This document shows, one piece after another, positions 1-7,387 of a stretch of 18,218 bases of DNA. The translations under genes were made by a program, and so were the position numbers. Under the pieces are notes generated by a model. The model was given only the letters and a program-made list of their open reading frames with translations. It had not been told where the DNA came from and did no database searches. Location: NCBI GenBank assembly GCA_035276085.1, contig DATELY010000046.1, forward strand, positions 1 through 18,218, written 5' to 3'. The DNA comes from DATELY01 sp035276085 (GTDB lineage Bacteria > Pseudomonadota > Gammaproteobacteria > Steroidobacterales > Steroidobacteraceae). How positions within the stretch are numbered: the first letter of the stretch is position 1; each line of letters begins with the position of its first letter.

Positions 1-504
1 CGGTACATCCCTCACGACGAGGCGCAGGAGATCGCACCGCTTCAGGTTGCCATCAATGCATTCTCGGGTGTGCCCAGCGTTTCAGAACTTGGGCTCCTGA
101 AATGGCGGCCGGGCGGCGGCAACAGCTGGTTCCTCCCCGGCACTCCCATGATCGGCAAGGTGGCCAATGAGTTCCAGCACGTCTGCCGCAGCATCTATCA
201 GGAACATGGTCTCGACTATACGGTGATGAACGTCTGCGCGGCCCGCTTCTGCCGCGGGCTGCACGTCATCACCTTCAATCGGGAAGACGAGGATGAGCGC
301 CGGCGCGCGGACGCCTGCTATCGGCGCATGGCGGAGGAAGTCGCCAAGCGCGGCGTGTTCGTGGGCCGCGCGCCGACCGACGTGCACGACTTCCACATGG
401 CGCAAACCATGCCGTCATTCCGGTCCGTCTGTTCCTCTCTCAAACAGGCGCTCGATCCGAACAACGTCATCGCCCCGGGCCGCTACGGGATTCGCTTGCC
501 CTGA
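1..504 (+). CDS. FAD-linked oxidase, 4-cresol dehydrogenase / vanillyl-alcohol oxidase type (C-terminal part, 5' end outside the window)
   Basis: The frame is open from base 1 and stops at 502-504, giving the last 167 residues of a larger protein. The ending LDPNNVIAPGRYGI is the typical C-terminus of the vanillyl-alcohol oxidase / 4-cresol dehydrogenase (PchF) branch of FAD_binding_4 flavoproteins, and the preceding cap-domain layout fits. Family members oxidise para-substituted phenols at the benzylic carbon and pass electrons to O2 or to a partner redox protein. By my alignment, the Tyr-Arg pair that binds the phenolate in VAO (Tyr503-Arg504) and PchF falls on Gly-Arg here (codons 364-369), so the substrate may not be a classical phenol. 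The next gene, 96 bp downstream on the same strand, encodes a GlcF-like Fe-S protein that could be its electron acceptor. The family is fairly clear; the substrate is unknown. The FAD-binding N-terminal domain is not visible. Confidence 0.82.
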   Translation, partial: RYIPHDEAQEIAPLQVAINAFSGVPSVSELGLLKWRPGGGNSWFLPGTPMIGKVANEFQHVCRSIYQEHGLDYTVMNVCAARFCRGLHVITFNREDEDERRRADACYRRMAEEVAKRGVFVGRAPTDVHDFHMAQTMPSFRSVCSSLKQALDPNNVIAPGRYGIRLP

Positions 505-600
505 TTCCGGGTAGCGGCCTCGAGCCTTCATCTCCCCGCAGCACGTGGCCGAAGCCTCTGACATGCCAACCGATCACGGCGTTATGCCCATGGATTATCT

Positions 601-1965
601 ATGCGGACGAATTTCACACAGGAACAGTTGAGCGATCCAGCAATCGCCGAGGCGAACCAGATCCTCGAAACCTGCGTGCATTACGGCTTCTGCACCGATA
701 CGTGCCCGACCTATGTCCTGACCAGGGACGAAAACGAATCTCCGCGCGGACGCATCGATCTCATCAAGGAGATGCTCGAGAACGGCAGTGCGCCCAGTCC
801 AGCGACGGTGCAGCATATCGATAGCTGCTTGTCATGCCTGTCGTGCATGACCACGTGCGCCGCCAAGGTCGACTACGTGCACCTGATCGATCACGCGCGT
901 GTCCATATCGAGCGCCACTATCGCCGCCCGTTGTTCGAGCGTCTGACTCGCAACATCCTGGCGCGCGTTTTGCCCTATCCCAAACGCTTTCAGCTCGCGC
1001 TTCGTCTCGGTCGGTTCGGCAAGCGCGTCAGAGCGATCATCCCGGCGAAGCTGCGCCCGCTGGTCGATGTCATCCCGGACCGTGTCAGCGGCCACATTCT
1101 GCATCCGCAGGTGTTCAAGGCCGAGGGCGCGACGCGGCATCGGGTGGCGCTTCTGGCCGGGTGCGCACAGCAGGTTCTCAACGCCAACATCAACGCCGCG
1201 ACCATTCGCCTCCTGCAACGTCATGGTTGCGAGGTGGTGATAGCAGAAGGCGCGGGTTGCTGTGGTTCTCTGACCCTTCACATGGGCCGCGAGGAAGACG
1301 CGCGGGCTGCGGCGCGCGCGAATATCGAAGCCTGGTCGCGGGAAATCAGTACACGCGGCCTGGACGCAATCATCGTCAATGCTTCGGGATGCGGTACGAC
1401 CATCAAGGACTATGGTCATCTCTTCGCACGAGATGCGGAACTGCAAGCGCAGGCTCGCGAGGTCGCCGGGCGGGCCCTGGATATCACCGAGTTCCTGGTA
1501 CGACTGGGCCTGAGAGACGCGCCGCTCGCAAAAGCTTACCGCGTCGCATACCACGATCCCTGCTCCATGCAGCATGGTCAGAAGGTCACACGCCCGCCGC
1601 GCGAGTTGCTGAAGGCGGCCGGCTTCCAGGTGCTCGATGTGCCCGAGAAGCATTTCTGCTGTGGTTCGGCGGGTACATACAACCTGCTGCAGCCGGACAT
1701 GGCACGGCAACTGGGGCGCCGCAAAGCCGAGAATATTCGAAGCACCGACCCGGACATCCTGGCAACCGGGAACATCGGCTGCATGACGCAAATCGAGGCT
1801 TACCTTGGAACCCCCGTCGTGCACACGGTCGAGTTGCTGGATTGGGCGACCGGTGGACCGATGCCACTCGTCCTTCAGGGACGGGAACTCCGCGATCCGC
1901 CCGCACGGCAAATGCTCGCTGCGGAAGCGCCGAGCAATGACTCCGCCACTGCGGACTTCTGGTAA
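601..1965 (+). CDS. GlcF-like Fe-S oxidoreductase with two CCG domains (glycolate oxidase iron-sulfur subunit family)
   Basis: This 454-residue protein aligns in layout with GlcF, the Fe-S subunit of glycolate oxidase (407 residues in E. coli). The N-terminal ferredoxin-like part has motif one, CVHYGFCTDTCPTY (residues 25-38), and motif two, CLSCLSCMTTC (76-86), followed by two CCG domains with the signatures GCCGS and FCCGSAG. GlcF proteins take electrons from an FAD subunit and pass them toward the quinone pool at the inner membrane. Motif two has the full CxxCxxCxxxC set; motif one has Tyr28 where the second cluster Cys is expected. The flavoprotein just upstream is the natural partner, which suggests a two-subunit dehydrogenase. 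ATG 601 gives a normal GlcF N-terminus, but no good Shine-Dalgarno precedes it. The C-terminal 40 or so residues beyond the second CCG domain look variable. GlcF itself is less likely than a paralogue serving the adjacent oxidase. Confidence 0.88.
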   Translation: MRTNFTQEQLSDPAIAEANQILETCVHYGFCTDTCPTYVLTRDENESPRGRIDLIKEMLENGSAPSPATVQHIDSCLSCLSCMTTCAAKVDYVHLIDHARVHIERHYRRPLFERLTRNILARVLPYPKRFQLALRLGRFGKRVRAIIPAKLRPLVDVIPDRVSGHILHPQVFKAEGATRHRVALLAGCAQQVLNANINAATIRLLQRHGCEVVIAEGAGCCGSLTLHMGREEDARAAARANIEAWSREISTRGLDAIIVNASGCGTTIKDYGHLFARDAELQAQAREVAGRALDITEFLVRLGLRDAPLAKAYRVAYHDPCSMQHGQKVTRPPRELLKAAGFQVLDVPEKHFCCGSAGTYNLLQPDMARQLGRRKAENIRSTDPDILATGNIGCMTQIEAYLGTPVVHTVELLDWATGGPMPLVLQGRELRDPPARQMLAAEAPSNDSATADFW

Positions 1966-2051
1966 GCAATTTCTCTCAGCCTGAGACGTTGGAGCAGGTC
2001 GAGTTCGACGCGCTGCGCCTCATCGAGGCGATCACGCGCAGCCGACAATGA
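1942..2051 (+). other. Short coding-like stretch without a start codon, possible gene remnant
   Basis: A frame different from the Fe-S protein gene stays open here and ends at TGA 2049-2051. Its last part reads ETLEQVEFDALRLIEAI and then TRSRQ, an amphipathic, well-formed C-terminal helix with codon use like real genes nearby. It has no ATG, GTG or convincing ribosome site and begins inside the end of the preceding gene. It could be the 3' scrap of a gene removed by rearrangement or a chance open frame. I cannot name a parent family. Confidence 0.25.
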
Positions 2052-2068
2052 GCCGCGACGAACTGCTG

Positions 2069-2098
2069 TTGACAGGTGTCAATTATTTACGCTACACA
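2069..2098 (+). promoter_or_regulatory. Candidate sigma-70 promoter of the NicX-like gene
   Basis: A consensus -35 box TTGACA lies at 2069-2074. After an 18-base spacer comes TACACA at 2093-2098, a weak -10 box, 47 bp ahead of the proposed GTG start at 2145. The local sequence is A/T-rich in an otherwise G/C-rich window. The -35 box is half of a small perfect dyad, TTGACA-GG-TGTCAA (2069-2082), and the -10 box sits at the centre of the 39-bp dyad listed separately. A regulator bound there would block or reposition RNA polymerase. The transcription start is not known. Confidence 0.5.
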
Positions 2099-2117
2099 GT
2101 GTATCGTAATTAATTGA
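2079..2117. promoter_or_regulatory. 39-bp near-perfect palindrome, probable operator
   Basis: Centred on base 2098, the sequence pairs with its own complement at 17 of 19 arm positions; the mismatches are 2092/2104 and 2086/2110. The core is TACAC-A-GTGTA, flanked by ACG/CGT and then by A/T-rich arms. It overlaps the -10 region of the promoter above and lies 27 bp before the proposed GTG start of the dioxygenase gene. Dyads of this kind with a TACAC/GTGTA core are typical binding sites of TetR-type dimers, but other dimeric regulators could use it. Local candidates to bind it are the TetR protein at 6667-7320 or a regulator outside the window; AraC-type proteins usually bind direct repeats. 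No second copy was seen by eye elsewhere in the window. Confidence 0.7.
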
Positions 2118-2144
2118 TGCCGACTGGGCGTGTGGGGGAATCAA

Positions 2145-3224
2145 GTGAATCACGCGGCAACTCGAGTGCAAGAACTGAACCCAGCCAAGCTTGCGATGCT
2201 CTTCCGCAAGCAATTGCAGATGAGCGAGATCAAAGCCGGAGACACGATTGCTCTTGTCGGCGACCTGGGTACCAGGCCCGAGTACATCCAGGCTGCCTTC
2301 GCCGCAGCCGACGAGCTCGGCGCCGATATCTACGAGATGAGAGTCAATTCGATTCCTTCCTGGACCAAAGTTGGCGTTCCAACTGTGGGCAAGGCGAAGG
2401 GGACTCTTGATGCGGTCATGAAGGCCGACTTGATCGTCATATTCCATGTTCCTCTTTTCGCGGAGTGGCTGGGAGACGTGCTCCGTTCCGGCGTTCGCGT
2501 GCTCATGGTCATCGATGCTCCCGATGACCTCGAGCAACTTCTCGCTCCCAAGGGCTTGAAGGAAGCGGTGCTGTACGCGGAAGCGAGGCTGAAGAGCACC
2601 AGAGAGTTCCGCGTCACAAGTGATGCCGGAACGGATCTGGTGTGTAGCCTCGGCGATTACACCGTGCTGAGCTGGTACGGTTATGCCGATCGTCCCGGCA
2701 AGGTCGATCAATGGGGGTGCGGTCATGTCAACACCTTCCCCAACGAGAGAACTGCAAACGGCCGAGTTGTCATCCAGCCCGGCGATATCTTGATCCTTCC
2801 GTATTGCCGCTACGTCATCGATCCGGTCGAGCTGAACATTCGCGATGGCTTCGTGACCAGCATCTCGGGCGGTCTCGATGCCAAGCTCATGGAGGAGTGG
2901 CTGATCGCAGGTCGGGATGGCGCTGACGATCGCGACCCTTGGGCGGTTTCGCATGTGGGCTGGGGACTGAATCCTCAAGCCGACTGGTATGGAATTGCGC
3001 TGAACGGTGATGAGCCGGAACGGAGCCGCGCGTCCGCGCGCACGTTCTCCGGCAATTTCCTCTTTTCGACGGGGCCGAATTCCTTGGGCGGCGGCAAGCG
3101 GAACACGCGCGGCCACCTCGATATCCCGATGCGGGACTGCACCATTGCCCTCGACAATGAAGTGATCATCGAACGAGGCAGGATCATCGACCGCAAGATG
3201 ATCGTCGCTCGCGAGACGCGCTGA
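2145..3224 (+). CDS. NicX-like (M29 aminopeptidase fold) ring-cleaving dioxygenase homologue
   Basis: The protein has 359 residues when started at GTG 2145, which has GGGGGA (2134-2139) five bases ahead; a GTG at 2130 in the same frame would add five residues and lacks this site. It belongs to the leucyl-aminopeptidase-like M29 group that includes NicX, the Fe(II) 2,5-dihydroxypyridine 5,6-dioxygenase of nicotinate degradation, which is about 350 residues. The metal triad reported for NicX (His265, His318, Asp320) matches His270, His324 and Asp326 here, in SHVGWGLNP and RGHLDIPM, with nearly equal spacing. NicX opens the pyridine ring of 2,5-dihydroxypyridine to N-formylmaleamate in the cytoplasm. 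A strong promoter and dyad precede the gene and a TonB-dependent receptor follows 60 bp later, probably in one operon. The family is clear; that the substrate is a hydroxypyridine is inference, and other M29-like members hydrolyse peptides or amino-aromatics. Confidence 0.8.
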   Translation: MNHAATRVQELNPAKLAMLFRKQLQMSEIKAGDTIALVGDLGTRPEYIQAAFAAADELGADIYEMRVNSIPSWTKVGVPTVGKAKGTLDAVMKADLIVIFHVPLFAEWLGDVLRSGVRVLMVIDAPDDLEQLLAPKGLKEAVLYAEARLKSTREFRVTSDAGTDLVCSLGDYTVLSWYGYADRPGKVDQWGCGHVNTFPNERTANGRVVIQPGDILILPYCRYVIDPVELNIRDGFVTSISGGLDAKLMEEWLIAGRDGADDRDPWAVSHVGWGLNPQADWYGIALNGDEPERSRASARTFSGNFLFSTGPNSLGGGKRNTRGHLDIPMRDCTIALDNEVIIERGRIIDRKMIVARETR

Positions 3225-3284
3225 TCAGCTCATGACTCCACCTTGGCTCATGTCAGGCACCCATAAACACGAGGGGAGAACGCT

Positions 3285-5570
3285 ATGAAAAAATGTATCG
3301 AGGTTGACCGCGGGATTTCGTCGCCGGCGAGACTTGTCGGAGTGAGCCGACGGGTCCAGTTGAGCCCTATCGCTCAAGGGTTCTTGTTGGCAGTCGCGGG
3401 CGTTTCGCTTGCGGACGCTGCCTGGGCGCAAAATGCAGCCACTTCATCCGCTCAAGGCCAAGGCGCCGAGTCATCGGGCGCAAAATTGGAGGAGATCCTC
3501 GTCACGGCGCAGAAGCGTGAGTCCAGCATTCAGGAAACACCGCTTGCGCTCACGGCACTGAGCGGAGATGACCTGGCCGAGCGTCAGGTGACGGACTTCG
3601 AGCGACTGGCGCCCTCGCTTCCGAGCGTGAACTTTGCCCGCAACGTCGGCTTTGCACGCATCGCGATCCGTGGTCTCGGGTTCGACTCGACGCAGGCCGG
3701 CCAGGAAGGGCGCGTGGCCTTCCATCAGGACGGTGTCTATGTCTCCCGACCGAGCGCTCAACTGTCCGGCTTCTTCGATATCAACCGCATTGAAGTTGTA
3801 CGTGGTCCGCAAGGCACGCTCTATGGACGCAATGCCACCGCGGGTGCGGTGAACGTCATTACCAATGACCCCGGAGATACCTTCGGAGGTTCCGCCAAAG
3901 TGACGGTCGGAAACTACAGCCTTCTACAGACGGAAGGGGCGCTCACAGGGCCGGTGAACGACGCCATTTCGGCACGTCTCGCATTCGTGACGACCGATCA
4001 CAGCGGATACGGATACAACTCCACGACGCGCCAGGAGATCGATAACGAACACAGCTATTCCGTTCGTGGCAAGGTCAAGGTAGAGCCGTCGTCGACCTTC
4101 AATTTGCTGTTGTCTGCCGAGTACAGCCGCCAGGACGACAACAACTTCGTCTACCGCTATCTTGGGGCCGGCAAGCCGACGGTGGTTCCCACCGGACTGG
4201 CAATCGGCGGAACGGTACCGTCGAACCGGCGTGACAGCTTCGCCAACAATCCTCAGCTCAACGAGCGCCGCTTCTCCGCGCTCAACGCGACTGCAAACTG
4301 GGACGTCGGCTTCGGGACGCTGACTTCCGTCACGGGCTATCGTGACTCGGACACCCACCTCCTGTCCGATGCGGACGGCACGAGCGCCCCGATCGCGCGT
4401 GCGCAGATCAACGAGGTCGCCCATCAGCTCAGCGAGGAGCTGCGCTTCGCGGGAGATATCGGGACGGTCAGCTATCTCTTCGGCGGCTATTACTTTCGTG
4501 AGGAGGTCTGGGGGCAATCCAACTTCTCGCCGGTACGATCGCCTGTTCCGGCGCTTGCGGGCGCGCAGGTGCAGGGCCTGGACTATGTCGGTGACCTCGA
4601 TACGAAGGCATACGCCGCGTTCGGTCAGTTGGACTGGCGTCCGCTGCCGGGTCTCACGCTGTCTGCCGGACTTCGCTACAGCTACGAAGAGCGTGCGATC
4701 GATCAGGTAGGACTGGCCGACCTGACCACGCCTTACAACCCCCATGCGCCCTACCATCACAATCTCTTGCAGAACGACGACACCGACTTCGATTCGTTCA
4801 CGCCCCGGTTCAGCATCGATTATCAGGCCGCCGATGACATCCTGATCTATCTGACCTACGCCAAGGGCTTCAAGAGCGGCGGCTTCAGTCTGACCGCCTT
4901 CTCCCCGCCGCTTCGTCCTGAGACGCTGACGGACTACGAGGGCGGAATCAAGACTGAATGGTTGGAAGGAAAGCTGCGCGTCAATCTTGCTGCCTTCTAT
5001 TACGACTACACCGACCTGCAGGTCTCTCGTCTTCTCGGCAACCAGGCTCAGCCGGTGAACGCCGCGTCTGCGGAGGTGAAAGGTGTCGAGGGCGAGTTCA
5101 TCATCATTCCGGTCGAGGGCCTCGAGATCTCCGGAAATGGGGCATGGCTCGACGCGGAGTTCACGACGTTCGTGACGGTGGAGCCGGCGCGCGTCGAGTT
5201 GGGTCAGCAGCAGCTGGCCGGCAATCGCCTGCCGCAAGCACCTCGCTACACGGCAAATCTCGCCGCGCAATATACGAAGCCCATTGGAAAGGGCGAACTC
5301 GCCGGCCGTGTGGAAGGCGCCTGGGCCGGGCACGTCTATTTCTCGCCATTCAACCGGCCGGAGACCTCGCAGGCTTCATATGGAAAATATAACGCGTCAA
5401 TGACCTGGAATGATGACAGTGGCTGGAGCGCGTCCCTGTTCATCCGCAATATCACGAACAAGCTCACGCTCTCGACAGGGCAGGTCAGCCTCGGCTTTCT
5501 TGGCTATCCGATCATGGGAGCGCTTGATCCGCCGCGCACGTATGGCGGCTCCGTCTCCTATCGTTTCTAA
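3285..5570 (+). CDS. TonB-dependent outer-membrane receptor
   Basis: This is a 761-residue outer-membrane receptor. ATG 3285 follows AGGGGAG at an ideal distance. A signal peptide with a long n-region ends near residue 48 (ADAAWA before Q), a TonB-box-like EEILVTAQKRES lies at about residues 68-79, and the plug domain (about 75-190) carries IRGLG and RGPQGTLYGRNATAGAVNVIT. The remaining 570 residues form the beta-barrel and end in the outer-membrane signature VSYRF. Receptors of this kind import scarce substrates (siderophores, sugars, aromatics, steroids) using TonB energy. Placement 60 bp after the NicX-like gene suggests it brings in the compound degraded by the locus rather than iron. It probably shares the upstream promoter and dyad. 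A hairpin follows the stop. Family assignment is very firm; the ligand is unknown. Confidence 0.96.
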   Translation: MKKCIEVDRGISSPARLVGVSRRVQLSPIAQGFLLAVAGVSLADAAWAQNAATSSAQGQGAESSGAKLEEILVTAQKRESSIQETPLALTALSGDDLAERQVTDFERLAPSLPSVNFARNVGFARIAIRGLGFDSTQAGQEGRVAFHQDGVYVSRPSAQLSGFFDINRIEVVRGPQGTLYGRNATAGAVNVITNDPGDTFGGSAKVTVGNYSLLQTEGALTGPVNDAISARLAFVTTDHSGYGYNSTTRQEIDNEHSYSVRGKVKVEPSSTFNLLLSAEYSRQDDNNFVYRYLGAGKPTVVPTGLAIGGTVPSNRRDSFANNPQLNERRFSALNATANWDVGFGTLTSVTGYRDSDTHLLSDADGTSAPIARAQINEVAHQLSEELRFAGDIGTVSYLFGGYYFREEVWGQSNFSPVRSPVPALAGAQVQGLDYVGDLDTKAYAAFGQLDWRPLPGLTLSAGLRYSYEERAIDQVGLADLTTPYNPHAPYHHNLLQNDDTDFDSFTPRFSIDYQAADDILIYLTYAKGFKSGGFSLTAFSPPLRPETLTDYEGGIKTEWLEGKLRVNLAAFYYDYTDLQVSRLLGNQAQPVNAASAEVKGVEGEFIIIPVEGLEISGNGAWLDAEFTTFVTVEPARVELGQQQLAGNRLPQAPRYTANLAAQYTKPIGKGELAGRVEGAWAGHVYFSPFNRPETSQASYGKYNASMTWNDDSGWSASLFIRNITNKLTLSTGQVSLGFLGYPIMGALDPPRTYGGSVSYRF

Positions 5571-5583
5571 GAAGTCCTTCCGA

Positions 5584-5609
5584 CAGGTGCCGGAATCTTC
5601 CGGCACCTG
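5584..5609. terminator. Bidirectional terminator-like hairpin between convergent genes
   Basis: CAGGTGCCGG (5584-5593) pairs perfectly with CCGGCACCTG (5600-5609) across a 6-base loop, AATCTT, whose outer bases may also pair. It starts 13 bp after the receptor stop and ends 47 bp before the stop of the convergent transporter gene. There is no T-tract on either side, so it may work as a weak bidirectional terminator or as a 3'-end stabiliser. Confidence 0.65.
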
Positions 5610-5656
5610 CATCGTGCCAAGTGGGAGCCGATCGCTCCTCACACCAGTAGCACGGA

Positions 5657-6643
5657 CTATCGAAGCGGATCGGTACGACAGACGCTGTGCGGCTCTCCAT
5701 CAGGCTGCGCGATCGTTGCTGCCGGAGGAACGAATGCTTCTTGTCGGCGCGACCTTCGGCTGCTCACGGCCAGGCCTATGCCCAGCGCTATGACAACCAT
5801 CCCCACCAGGTGATAACTCCACAAGGATTCGTGGAGGATGAAGGCCGCGAGCAGCGCGCCGAAAACCGGCTGCAGGCTGGCCATCTGTCCCGCGGCGCCT
5901 GCACCGATTTCCGCAACCGCTCTGTTATAGAGGAGGAAGGCGATGACCGAGGGAAAAATGCTCACGTAAACGACGCCGAGCAGCACGCCGGATGTAACGC
6001 GAATGGGGCTGAACTGATGCTCATAGACCGCAAGCGGAAACATGAGGACCGCCCCGATCGCGAAGGTCGCTGCCAGAAAGCTCAGAGGATGGATGGACGG
6101 CCGGATGCGCAGAAGGGCGGTGTACAGGGCCCATGCCAGTGCGGCGGTAAGAACGAACCCGTCCCCATTGCCGAACCGGAGCGCAAGGAGTGCGTGGGGA
6201 TCCGCGCGGAACACGATGATCGCCACGCCGAGCGCGCTGACCACGACGCCGACAGCCATCAGTTTGGACGGCCTCGCTCTGAAGAAAGTGAAGTCGAAGA
6301 CGAGCACGAACAAGGGGACACTTGCCTGGATCAGCAAGGCATTCGTTGCGGTCGTGTGCTGCAGGCCGAAATAGAGAAGGGTGTTGTATGAGGCTACGCC
6401 GAGGACTCCGAGCAGCAGGATCGATCGCCAGTGCTTCTGGATCAGCTGCCAATCCTCCACGAGCCGGTGCGAGGCAAACGGCAGGAGTATCAGCAGGGCG
6501 CCTGCCCACCGGCAGAACGCGAGGCTGAACGGGGCGATTTGCGTGTGAATCGCGCGCGCCACGATGGAATTGCCAGCCCACAGCAGCATGACGAGCGCGA
6601 GTGTTGCGTAAACATCGGCACCGCCCCAAGCTCGTCGACTCAT
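5657..6643 (-). CDS. EamA/DMT-family membrane transporter
   Basis: The protein has 328 residues when started at ATG 6643 (MSRRAWGG). A longer form from GTG 6685 would overlap the divergent TetR gene and adds an unlikely Phe-rich leader. About ten hydrophobic segments arranged as two EamA repeats are visible, the first beginning LALVMLLWAGNSIVARA and the second holding the WALYTALLRIRP and LQPVFGALLAAFILHE regions typical of drug/metabolite transporters. Members are inner-membrane exporters or importers of small metabolites. The start is 23 bp from that of a divergent TetR regulator, the usual setting for a regulator controlling its neighbouring pump. In this locus it could export a toxic pathway intermediate or import the substrate across the inner membrane. 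No Shine-Dalgarno is obvious. Substrate unknown. Confidence 0.9.
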   Translation of the reverse strand: MSRRAWGGADVYATLALVMLLWAGNSIVARAIHTQIAPFSLAFCRWAGALLILLPFASHRLVEDWQLIQKHWRSILLLGVLGVASYNTLLYFGLQHTTATNALLIQASVPLFVLVFDFTFFRARPSKLMAVGVVVSALGVAIIVFRADPHALLALRFGNGDGFVLTAALAWALYTALLRIRPSIHPLSFLAATFAIGAVLMFPLAVYEHQFSPIRVTSGVLLGVVYVSIFPSVIAFLLYNRAVAEIGAGAAGQMASLQPVFGALLAAFILHESLWSYHLVGMVVIALGIGLAVSSRRSRRQEAFVPPAATIAQPDGEPHSVCRTDPLR

Positions 6644-6666
6644 AATGAAATGGAAGAAGTCAGAAA

Positions 6667-7320
6667 ATGCATCCCAAAAAAACACGAGGACGACCGCGCA
6701 GTGAGCAGGCGCGGGCCGCAGTCCTGCAGGCGGCTTACGATATTCTGGTCAGCAGCGGTTTCGCGGCGTTTTCGATCGATGCCGTGGCATCGCGCGCGGG
6801 CGTGGCGCGTACCACCATTCATCGCTGGTGGGCCAGCAAGGGGATGCTCGCGATCGAAAGCTTCGTGGAGCACATTCTCACGGACTTCGATTTCCACATA
6901 TCGGATTCCGCATCCACCGATTTTCTCCGACTGTTTGAGGATACCGTCACCATGCTGGCCGGATCCTATGGCAAGGTCGTCGCTTCGATCATTGCCGAAG
7001 GTCAACGAGATCCGGACACGCTCAATCTGTTCGTCAAAGTGTATTTCCGTCCCATTCGCCTGGAGGCCATCAAAGTAGTGCAGGCGGGTATCGACAGCGG
7101 GGAATTTCGCCCGCAGCTCGATCCCGCGGTGCTTCTCGATGCGGGCATCGGAGCGGTCTACGCGCGACTGCTCTTGCAACAGCCGATCACCCGTGAGTGG
7201 ACCAAAAGATTGGCCGAACAACTGCTGCACGGAGCGCTTGCCGAGGAAGCGCGGATTGCTGGAGTGTCTTTGAAGAGTCGTGCGCCAAAAAGGATTCACG
7301 CGCGCGCAAATTCCGATTGA
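6667..7320 (+). CDS. TetR/AcrR-family transcriptional regulator
   Basis: This 217-residue protein has a canonical TetR N-terminal DNA-binding domain (residues about 12-60): ARAAVLQAAYDILVSSGF, then a helix-turn-helix in IDAVASRAGVARTTIHRWWASKG. The basic leader HPKKTRGRPRS is common in the family. The C-terminal ligand domain resembles the TetR_C_11-like group, with LDPAVLLDAGIGAVYARLLL near the end. It would bind a short dyad as a dimer and let go when a small ligand binds. Divergent from an EamA transporter with 23 bp between starts, it probably controls that gene and itself; no clear dyad was found in that gap. The 39-bp dyad at 2079-2117 is a second candidate target. Upstream GGAAGAAG is an imperfect ribosome site. 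The regulator is certain in family, uncertain in target. Confidence 0.92.
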   Translation: MHPKKTRGRPRSEQARAAVLQAAYDILVSSGFAAFSIDAVASRAGVARTTIHRWWASKGMLAIESFVEHILTDFDFHISDSASTDFLRLFEDTVTMLAGSYGKVVASIIAEGQRDPDTLNLFVKVYFRPIRLEAIKVVQAGIDSGEFRPQLDPAVLLDAGIGAVYARLLLQQPITREWTKRLAEQLLHGALAEEARIAGVSLKSRAPKRIHARANSD

Positions 7321-7387
7321 GCCGCGATCGCTGCCGGCGTTCGTCTCTCCTTCGGACCCAAGAACCCGGGGCGCCAGCGTGAACATA

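Noticed and set aside
832..1911. Long open frame on the minus strand opposite the Fe-S protein gene
   Set aside because: The plus strand has clear GlcF motifs; the reverse frame is a G/C-bias shadow with scattered Cys and Arg.
1974..1986. TCTCAG-C-CTGAGA dyad after the Fe-S protein gene as a terminator
   Set aside because: A one-base loop cannot form and there is no T-tract.
3228..3251. Direct repeat GCTCATG twice between the dioxygenase and receptor genes
   Set aside because: Seven bases repeated once is too little to support a regulatory site.
3924..5333. Long open frame on the minus strand (469 codons)
   Set aside because: It is antisense to the TonB-dependent receptor, has no ribosome site and reads as Arg/Val/Glu-rich sequence with no family marks.
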